Assembly (NCBI RefSeq): GCF_000003815.2
Contig: NC_049997.1
Coordinates: 6,080,260 to 6,144,259 of the forward strand
DNA: 64,000 nt
Source: Branchiostoma floridae
Taxonomy: Eukaryota > Chordata > Leptocardii > Amphioxiformes > Branchiostomatidae
Reading direction: 5' to 3'
How positions within the stretch are numbered: position 1 is the stretch's first letter; every line of letters starts with the position of its first letter. Both the position numbers and the translations under genes were made by a program. The notes beneath the pieces were generated by a model. That model was not told the DNA's origin. It worked only from the letters and a program-made list of their open reading frames with translations, and searched no databases. Shown here piece after piece: positions 56,971-64,000 of the stretch.

Positions 56971-57737
56971 CAGTCAAACCTGTATTAGGGGCCACCTCTA
57001 CAGAGGGGCCACCTGTCCATAGTGGCCACTTTTTGTCTGTCCCTTGGGTATTTTATCTACAAGTTACCACCTCTATCTTGTAGATAAAATACCCAAGGGA
57101 CAGACAAAAAAAAGTGGCCGCAAGGTGGTTATCTACAAGTTACCACCTCTATAAGTGGGACCGCGTGGCGCAATGGCAGCATTTGCGGCTCGAGACCGAG
57201 AGGTTACGGGTTCGAATCCAGCAGCTGTGTCACCGATCTTGTGCCCTTGGGAAAGGCACTTTACACAACTTTCCTCACTTAACTCAGGTGTAAATGAGTA
57301 TCTAGTGGCCTTGTGTGGCTTGGTGGGGCTATGTGGCCGAGACTGCCCTTAGGGGCATGTTCGGGCATGACGCACCCGCCATGACACACGAGTCGGGGGT
57401 AGGAGGAACCCCTTACATCCTTGGTTGGAAGTCCTCCTAGGAGACGGATACTCCGAACAACAAAGCTGCATCTGCTGGAGCCGCCTCACACGTTGCATAC
57501 AGTTGCCCCTATGAGACTTTGTGCTCCAGTAGACGAGAGGGTGGAGAAGGAATTGCACACCCCTCCTTCACCTTAAAAAAAGTCATGTGCAGGTCAGGCA
57601 AACAGGCAAAATAGCCTGTCTGCCTCCTCATCTGTCCAATCGACAGGAGAAACCAACCACCTCTATACAGAGGCCACCTGTCTATAGTGGCCAAATTTGT
57701 CCGGTCCCTTGAGTGGCCGTATAGACAGGTTTGACTG
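56971..57737. mobile_element. Tigger-like TA-flanked transposon carrying a SINE
   Basis: Ends are CAGTCAAACCTGTATTAGG and (inverted) AGACAGGTTTGACTG, each flanked by TA. Both halves contain 'ggccacctgtc.atagtggcc'. An inner palindrome (57030-57063 against 57077-57110, 34-base arms) forms a hairpin. The SINE at 57154-57655 interrupts it. Without the SINE the element is about 265 bp and non-autonomous. Confidence 0.88.
57154..57655 (+). mobile_element. tRNA-derived SINE, family 4, nested in a Tigger-like element
   Basis: A-box-like 'gtggcgcaatggcagc' and B-box-like 'gggttcgaatcc', then 'tcttgtgcccttgggaaagg' and 'cactttacacaactttcct' (shared with 30030-30190). 'accacctctata' flanks the insertion (57142-57153 and 57656-57667). 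The 3' half has an A run ('ccttaaaaaaagtc') and unassigned sequence. Frames within it are not genes. Confidence 0.82.
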
Positions 57738-57790
57738 TAGTCCAAGGCAACAAAGGTAAGACAAGTTGAGACTAATTTTGTGCCTTCAAG

Positions 57791-57851
57791 TTTCAGCACC
57801 AGGGACAGGTAAGGCACCAAGTTGGTGCCTTACCTGTCCCTGGTGCTGAAA
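57791..57851. repeat. Perfect palindrome, 30-bp arms
   Basis: The arm 57791-57820 is the exact reverse complement of 57822-57851, with one central base. The arm includes ttcagcaccagggacaggt, identical to unit sequence of the minisatellite at 9545-10640. It would extrude as a cruciform or hairpin. Confidence 0.95.
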
Positions 57852-57910
57852 GTTATACAGTTATATTTCTCAAACAGCATAATCAAGGTGGTGTACAAGC
57901 CTTCAGTTTA

Positions 57911-58111
57911 GGCGTAACCAATCTAATTTGTTGGTTCTTGTAGTTCTAAAGTGGAAATATACAAGGGAGACATCATAAAATCAGCAGGAAGACATTCATC
58001 AAAGTGAGTGCACCAAAGCATAAGTTTGGCCCTCAGGCTTCGTTTTCCGTATGTTTTTCCAGTTAAAATTTTTTTTTTATAAATCCTAGAACTAACCGAA
58101 TTGGTGTGGCC
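57911..58111. mobile_element. GGCC..TTGGTTC family transposon, copy 6
   Basis: Left ggcgtaaccaatctaatttg and right ctaaccgaattggtgtggcc are inverted ends. 'acatcataaaatcagcagg' and 'cctcaggcttcgttttccgt' match 41030 and 44008. Confidence 0.8.
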
Positions 58112-58170
58112 TAAACGGAAGACTTGTCTTGGGGGTCTCCAGTTTACACAATTATTCCCCAGCCACCTAA

Positions 58171-58536
58171 GGCCATACCGATTCAATTTCTTGGTTCACG
58201 GATTCGCTCGCTCCTATTTTTTGGGAAAAAAATAAAAATAAAAATTACCACTCAGCAAATTTTCACCATTAATGAAACCATTCACCAACTTTCTGGTGTA
58301 GCAAATTGGCCTTTATATTATAAGCTCCTCAAAGTGTGGGTACAGGTGCTGTTACTGTACAAAAATAGTGTTTTTGTACTTTTTTCAAGCTGAAAACTTT
58401 TTTTCTTTATGTTTTGGATTAGCCGTTACCTTTACCCCAACCATTTTACAATTTTTATTTTTATTTTTATTTCGCCCTCTCGCTCCATATGTTTTATGAA
58501 AAAATCCGTGAACCAAGAAATTAAATTGGTGTGCCC
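58171..58536. mobile_element. GGCCATACC family transposon, long form
   Basis: Left GGCCATACCGATTCAATTTC with 'ttcacggattcgctcgctcc'. Right is the inverse, ending 'ttaaattggtgtgccc', with 'cgccctctcgctcc' inside. The inverted ends extend about 50 bp. At 366 bp it may be nearer the parent of the family, but still has no transposase. Confidence 0.85.
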
Positions 58537-58540
58537 TTAG

Positions 58541-59269
58541 GTAGTTCTATCACCTTTTGAGTACCCTAAGCATGTACAAGAGGTGCCATACTGTACAAGA
58601 AGCAATTCAAACCGGATAAAACGTAATAACATCACCATCTATAGTGTAAACATAACAGCAAAAGAGGAAGGATTTTCACACCTAGCTCTGGAAGTGTTGT
58701 TTTTACCACATGCACGAGACGCTGGCGATATGAGCCTGTCTATACAGACACCATTTAGATGCTAATGAAATGTTAGGGTGTGTTTGCTGGATTAAATGGC
58801 CGTGGATGAACAGTTTCTGTTCAGGTACGCTGGTGACAAAGTAATCAGAAACCAGACACTTTTGGGACTTGGTAGATCTTATAGGCAGGTTGAGGCTACT
58901 CTAATTGATGTTCTTGGTTTTTGGACGTTTTTAAGCAAAATGCAACAAGAGGAAAAGACAAATAGATCTTTGGAGAACAAATTTTTTTTTTAAACTTTGA
59001 TTCAGAGCTATGTTGAGATCAATTTTCTTTCTGTCTTACTCATTGTTTGGGAGCTCGTGTTGTTGATTTTCATTGTTAAATCTGTCATTTTAAACTCACA
59101 GAAATGCTCTCTCATTAGTTTCATATTATGTTGTACTGTTACACTGTTTTACACAAAGTCTGAATTTTAATTTGTTTTAGCTAGGGCACTCAAAAGTCAA
59201 AGTAACTTTAAAAGTCAACTTAACTTTCTGATGTCTACCCTTTCCCAATATTGTGCCAATAATTTGTGC
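58541..59269. other. No gene recognised
   Basis: Short open frames (58583-58765, 58796-58993 plus) have no known motif. No repeats identified. Confidence 0.45.
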
Positions 59270-61145
59270 AGTAGGTACATAATTTTATTTCGAATTGCAG
59301 TGTCAGAGAATACCATTTAGTACTTTTACGGTATAAACAGTTACAAGTTTCTTGCTTAATGCTATGTTTTGCAACTACCACCTTTCTCTCATATAGTTAG
59401 GTGTTTTGCTTCAAATTGCAGTGTCAGAGGAAGCACTTTGCAGTATAAAGTTAAATGCTTTTTGCGCCAAAAGCTTACTAGTAATTGCATGCTATGCAAC
59501 TACCGCTTTTCTCTTGTGTTATATCTTCTACCGGCATCTCCTTTAGCTATGTATTTGCAACAAAGTATTGTAGTGCAAGAGAAAGCCACTTGCAGCCACA
59601 GTTAAAAGTTTGATTTATTTATTTTTTTTGCAAAAGGAACTTGATTCCATGCTACACATGTATGTAACAACTACCTCACCTATTTTGTTGCGTAGTTTGC
59701 TCCAAATTGCGGGGCCAGTGAAAACTATGTTCTGTACAAGCAGTCAAAAGTGCTTGCAAAAAGAACTTAGTAATAGTAATATAACGTTATACACATAATT
59801 CTATGCTACACATTGTGCAACTACCACCTTCTCCTTGTGTCATATCTCACCTATTTTGTTGTGTAGTTTGCTCCAAATTGCAGGGTTAGTGAAAACTATT
59901 TCCTGTACAAACAGTAAGAAGTTTCTTTTAAAAAAACCTTAATTCTATGCTACACATGTATTCAACTACCACCTTCTCCATGTGTCATATCTCACATATT
60001 TTGTTGCGTAGTTTGCTCCAAATTGCAATGCCAGTGAAAAACCATTTACTGTACAGTAAAAAACGGTAAAAAGTTTCTTAAAAAAAGCTTAATTCTATGC
60101 TGCACATGTATGTAACAACTACCATTGTGTGATACCTCACCTATTTTGTTGCGCAGTTTGCTCAAAATTGCAGGTCCAGTAAAAATACCATTTACTGTAC
60201 AAACGATAAAAAGTTTTTTGTAAAAAGCTTTTTTCTATGCTACACATGTATACAACTACCACCTTTTCATTGTGTAGTATCTCACATATTTTGTTACATA
60301 GTTAAATGCTCCAAATTGCAGAGCAGTGAAAACTATTTCCTGTACAAGTAGTCAAAAGTTCTTGCAAAAAGAACTTAGTAATATATACATTCATTTCTAA
60401 TATCATATCTTATTTCTATACATGTATGCAACTACTACCTTTCCTTGTGTCATATCTCACCTATTTTGTTGCGTAGTTTGCTCCAAATTGCGGTGACAGT
60501 GAAAACTATTTCCTGTACAAACAGTAAAAAGTTTTCTTTAAAAAAAGCTTAATTCTATGCTACACATGTATGCAACTACAACCTTCTCTGTGTGTCATAT
60601 CTCACATATTTTGTTGCATAGTTTGCTCCAAATTGAGGGGCCAGTGAAAACCATTTACCATACAAGCAGTAAATAGTTTCTTTTAAAAAAGCTTTTATTC
60701 TATGCTACACATGTAACGTTATGCAACTACCACTTTTCCCTTGACTGTGTAATACCTCACCTATTTTGTTGCGCAGTTTGCTCCAATTTGTGATGCCAGT
60801 GAAAACCATTTACTGCACAGTAAAAACGGTGAAAAGTTTCTTTAAAAAAAGCTTAATTCTATGCTACACATGTATGTAACTTCCTCCTTTTCATTGTGTA
60901 GTATCTCACATATTTTGAAACATTATATATCTGTAGTTAAATGCTCCAAATTGCGGAGCAGTGAAAACTATTTCCTGTACAAGCAGTCAAAAGTTCTTGC
61001 AAAAAGAACTTAGTAATACAAAATGTACATGTATGCAACTATCATCTTCCCTTGTGTCATATCTCACCTATTTTGTTGCGTAGTTTGCTCCAAATTGCGG
61101 GGCCAGTGAAAACCATTTACTGTTAAAAGTTTCTTTCAGAAGAAG
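59270..61145. repeat. Tandem array, about 150-bp monomers with tetrameric higher-order repeat
   Basis: 'gtttgctccaaattgc' or variants occur at 59405, 59696, 59867, 60012, 60167, 60305, 60477, 60622, 60777, 60940 and 61084. Spacings run 171-145-155-138 and then 172-145-155-163. The monomers at 59696, 60305 and 60940 share the diagnostic 'gcaaaaagaacttagtaat'. Those at 60305 and 60940 also share 'gtagtatctcacatatttt' and 'gagcagtgaaaac'. Four-monomer blocks of about 610-635 bp therefore repeat. Confidence 0.94.
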
Positions 61146-61149
61146 CTTA

Positions 61150-61470
61150 ATTGTAAGCTGTGTGAGCGACCCTCACCTTCCAATCCCCGGCTCGGTTTCC
61201 TGCCGGCAGTAAAGGACCATATGGCATCGTACATTAAGCACATTAAAGAGAGTGATGCTATAAAGGGGGTCGCATAAACTATATAGTATGAAATGAAAGC
61301 ACATAAAACTAAAATGCAGGGTTGCGCACTTGGCATACCGAGGAGACGAGGTTGCCAGGGATGACGCTGTTCTTCCGTGAAGAGAGTGCTTCCGATGCAT
61401 TCCATCATGGCGAGATGCCAAGAATACATTAGCATCACTAATGCCACAAAGTACATTTTGCATTCTTTTA
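61150..61470. other. Unique less AT-rich block after an array
   Basis: 'gtgtgagcgaccctcacc', 'aatccccggctcggtttcc', 'ggcataccgaggagacg' and 'gatgcattccatcatggcg'. Two overlapping minus frames of about 100 codons (61136-61456, 61173-61463) have no known domain. It could be conserved non-coding DNA or an unrecognised exon. Confidence 0.35.
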
Positions 61471-61498
61471 TGTTACAATATTAAGAGCCATATATCCG

Positions 61499-61688
61499 TA
61501 CACAAAGTAAAGTGCTTACCAACAAGCTTTCGATCAGTCCTCCGATCCTTATCAAGTTAAATGACCCAAAACCTAAGTCAGACATCCGGACCGGATGTGT
61601 GACGTCAGCAAAGGGTGCTTGGCGCTTGGCAGTCGGTATCAGCCCCCGTCTCGGTTGAGGGAAGGTTGGTGGGCTCTGATGTAGAGAG
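61499..61688. repeat. Dispersed repeat, pair member with 40382-40573
   Basis: It carries 'gcttaccaacaagctttcga', 'tgtgacgtcagcaaag' and 'cccccgtctcggttgaggga' in the same order as the other copy, with an extra 'catccggaccggatg' palindrome inserted near 61585. Confidence 0.8.
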
Positions 61689-61896
61689 CCTCTTTTTTCT
61701 CTCCTCTGAGAAAGTAATTCTGTTCAGAATCAAGTATCTTTACATGTACCTTGTCCTTTGCATTATCTTATTACTTTTGCTTAGAAGGTTATGTTTTCAG
61801 TAGTGTTTTATATGTGTTTATGTATGATTTGGATCCCTAGTGGCTGTATATATAGGACTACAAGAGCTGGTTTAGTTTCAGACTTTGTTATACAGT

Positions 61897-62099
61897 CACT
61901 TCACTTCACTCGTCCCGTAGCTCAGGTGGCCGTAGGGGCAGTAAGGCTGTTCACTAGTGACTTCCAGCTCTGGCAATCTTCTGCCAGTCTCGTCAGCTGG
62001 GCTGACGTCCTTCCAGTCCAGTCTTTTAGGTTGTTGATCCATGTTCGGCAGGGGCGGCCCCTCGGCCGCGCTCCTTCCACTTTACCTTGTAAGATTGTA
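61897..62099 (-). mobile_element. 5'-truncated non-LTR retrotransposon 3' end
   Basis: On the minus strand an open frame encodes an ORF2 C-terminal segment with 'GRPCRTWINNLKDW' followed by 'RLAEDCQSWKSLV'. This is a typical arrangement after the reverse transcriptase domain. It ends at a stop near 61922 and a (gaagt)n-like tail. A perfect 13-bp duplication, tttgttatacagt, flanks it (61884-61896 and 62100-62112). The right copy overlaps the left edge of the transposon at 62109. The clade is unresolved and differs in its tail from 25841-26175. Confidence 0.88.
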
Positions 62100-62108
62100 T
62101 TTGTTATA

Positions 62109-62281
62109 CAGTAAAAGCCAGTTAATTGCACAAGGGATTAACGCACGCTTCTGTTAACTGCACGGAATCCCCAAATCCAAAACTGGTGCGGTTCAGCTAG
62201 CTAACTTTGCATTATTGCACAAGCCAGATAATTGCACGAAATTAAAGGCAAATAGGCCGTGCAATTGAGCGGCATCAACTG
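62109..62281. mobile_element. TA-flanked CAGTAAAAGCC short transposon, copy 2
   Basis: Ends are CAGTAAAAGCC and the decayed GGCATCAACTG, flanked by TA. 'gttaattgcac', 'cagataattgcac' and 'caaataggccgtgc' match 31834-32007. Confidence 0.87.
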
Positions 62282-62455
62282 TATCTGCCTTTAAGTTCAC
62301 AGTACAAATGAATGAGAAGCATATTATAAAGCTCAACCTTCGTTTTCTTTAACCTAACCTACATTTACCTATTGAGAAACGTTCAACAGATGCACAAACA
62401 AAATGTAAATGCTAACAAAAACATATTAAGTCCTTTCCAGCAGTGGTAAATATAG

Positions 62456-62596
62456 AATACAACACGGTGTATTCCGTATCACCGGAGGTACCAGCCCGAC
62501 TGCGGGTCGGATCGCACGATGGCCAAAGGCCGGAGGGCGATCCGACCCGCGGGAGGGCTGGGACCGAGGGTGATGCGGAATACACTGTGTTGTATT
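62456..62596. repeat. GC-rich imperfect hairpin, about 68-base arms
   Basis: The left arm starts aatacaacac-ggtgtattcc and the right arm is its imperfect inverse ending gtgttgtatt. The inner arms carry 'gcgggtcggatcgc' and 'gcgatccgacccgc'. The loop is about 3 bases. It lies at the start of an element-like block and is much more GC-rich than the flanks. Confidence 0.88.
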
Positions 62597-62598
62597 TT

Positions 62599-62880
62599 AT
62601 TTATGTCATACCCATGGCACCTGAGAAAACCACTGTTTTGATGCGAAATGCGCCAGAAGTTGAACAAATTTGTTGCCCTCGAAAAAAAAGCGTTGCAACA
62701 GTAATGTTCCAACGTCCGAATCAGGTATTCGAACTTTCGATGGCGCCGTACTCGGCCCACTCGAAACAGTTCGATTTATTCGAATGGAGCCCGTGTGATA
62801 AGCCCGGGCCGTACGGAAAGTTATCAGCCGGTCCGGAATACCCGTATCGAACGTTTTTGCGTCACAGGTATGACATAAAA
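62599..62880. mobile_element. Possible DNA element body next to the GC-rich hairpin
   Basis: 'ttatgtcatacc' at 62601 is repeated inverted as 'ggtatgacataa' at 62868. The interior has paired 'attcgaac..ttcgaa' words and more CpG than its surroundings. An open frame of 159 codons (62443-62922 plus) covers hairpin and body and ends next to a donor-like 'caaacag|gtgagt'. It has no domain I know. It may be a transposon relic or an unrecognised exon. Confidence 0.4.
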
Positions 62881-62929
62881 AAAGATAATCAAATACATTG
62901 TATGCACAAACAGGTGAGTTGAATGACTG

Positions 62930-63235
62930 AATTTCATTTTTCCATTTGAATCATGCCATCCACTTTCTGAGTTAAAAAACAATCATAATGTGCATAACAT
63001 GAACTCCTATCATTCTACTGGGACCCAAAGAATGCCACATGATACTAGTAAAGTGAATTCATAGAGATGAACTAGTACAGCATCAGTATTCCCTGAGGTA
63101 CTAGTATGTACACTTCAGATATCCAGGTGTTCAAGACATTTTTGATAAGGTTGCAGTTTATTTGTATATATTGTTTGTTGTCCTCTGGTTGTCTTACTGA
63201 CTGTAACACGTTTCGTTTTTGTTATTCATGTAGTG
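62930..63235. other. No feature recognised
   Basis: AT-rich. The open frame at 63106-63303 plus runs into the repeat tail that follows. Confidence 0.4.
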
Positions 63236-63316
63236 GGCCCCCTTGGAAATCAACTTCAAATAAGTTGAAGGGGCTACCCACATGTCCGAAGATGAATAAA
63301 TAAATAAATAAATAAA
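63236..63316 (+). mobile_element. LINE-like 3' end with (taaa)n tail
   Basis: 'gcccccttggaaatcaactt' and 'gttgaaggggctacccacat' form a small stem, followed by 'gaagatgaataaataaataa'. A second copy occurs at about 36386-36455. This stem-plus-tail shape is common at 3' ends of non-LTR retrotransposons. Confidence 0.6.
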
Positions 63317-63659
63317 CACTGTGTTTTTCATGTGGTTACCTTAGGGTACAACACAGCAGATTGATGATCATAGGAAGATCATGTCAATCTTGTCGTTAAC
63401 CCAAAATATCTTGTTCTTACGATTATACACACGGAGCTGTCATACAAAATGTACAACCCGCTACTAATTTAAGTACATATTAATTCCACATCATAGATTA
63501 ATGGGTCTTCCCTAATGCTGTCTTCACAACACTATCTCCCGCGACGAGGAAATCACATATAAATCTATCCAGATGGTGATCCCGTAACTCTCCTAGTTTG
63601 GGGAGAAATTACTGATAAGAACAATCAAGCCTGATGAAATTGTAATCTCCTGTGGTGAA
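63317..63659. other. No feature recognised
   Basis: Single-copy in this window, without coding signal. Confidence 0.4.
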
Positions 63660-63949
63660 GATGAAATACAGTCTGGCATTATCAGTCAGTCGATAGCATG
63701 TACATTGCGTAAGAGGATTTGTCTGGATGTGGGTGTGCTGTGGAAATAGCTGGCAGTATAGTCTACAAGCTTAAAGAATGTAAAAGAGCTGAATGTAATT
63801 TTATTATGAATACAATTATATCCTCGTGCCCTGTAGATGAAATACAGTCTGGCATTGTCAGTCAGTCGATACCATGTACATTGCATAAGAGGATTTGTCT
63901 GGATGTGGGTGTGCTGTGGAAATAGCTGGCAGTATAGTCTACAAGCTTG
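63660..63949. repeat. Tandem duplication, 176-bp period, high identity
   Basis: 'gatgaaatacagtctggcat' begins at 63660 and 63836. About 114 bases that follow are nearly identical, to 'agtctacaagctt'. The matching open frames on both strands are artefacts. The array may continue beyond the window. Confidence 0.92.
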
Positions 63950-64000
63950 AAACAGATTTTATGTTGGACGCAGGGACATTTTGGATTTGATTATGCCCGC

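Overview
The window is eukaryotic, AT-rich, non-coding DNA, most consistent with an animal genome and, by my recollection of its repeat styles, a lancelet (Branchiostoma). The cues are dense short inverted-repeat DNA transposons, tRNA-derived SINEs with an internal A/B-box promoter, 5'-truncated non-LTR retrotransposon ends, frequent 'acatgta' words, retroposon tails of the form (gataca)n, and very many local tandem arrays. The organism call is inference. No complete host protein-coding gene can be supported. Every long open frame is explained by repeats or has no recognisable domain, so the window is best read as intergenic or deep intronic sequence. One 75-base segment (38017-38091) is framed by good splice signals and may be a non-coding exon.

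The dominant feature is tandem duplication. By my rough addition about a third of the window consists of some twenty unrelated arrays, most with units of about 135-190 bp: 6690-8830, 14860-16730, 18200-19240, 21425-23310, 25500-26250, 36330-37290, 41960-43150, 49210-50340, 52491-53300 and 59270-61145. Shorter (43, 90 bp) and longer (207, 245, 300, 450 bp) units also occur. At least four arrays show higher-order repeat organisation (dimer, trimer or tetramer of monomers). An exactly 100-base run of N lies inside one of them. Several arrays abut short, less AT-rich, apparently single-copy blocks (for example 50341-50790, 55220-55450, 61150-61470) that could be conserved regulatory DNA.

Over this background lie dispersed elements. 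(1) Eight short elements ending CAGGGCTCGAAAT, five with a 5-6 bp target duplication. (2) Two hAT-like elements with perfect 8-bp duplications (12878-13217, 19899-20225). (3) About eleven GGCC-ended elements in two families, several flanked by a 3-bp TTA/TTG duplication (PIF/Harbinger-like). (4) TA-flanked pogo/Tigger-like elements with CAGT ends. (5) A 1.2-kb element whose two ends are built of inward-facing 10-bp repeats (38989-40215). (6) A perfect 51-bp foldback (45367-45474). (7) Several SINE families. (8) Non-LTR retrotransposon 3' ends at 25841-26175, 61897-62099, 20640-20860 and possibly 30990-31175, all on the minus strand. Because several insertions fall inside tandem arrays, neighbouring units serve as natural empty sites and show the order of events. 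The clearest case is 24240-25275, where a SINE sits in two units and is absent from the third.
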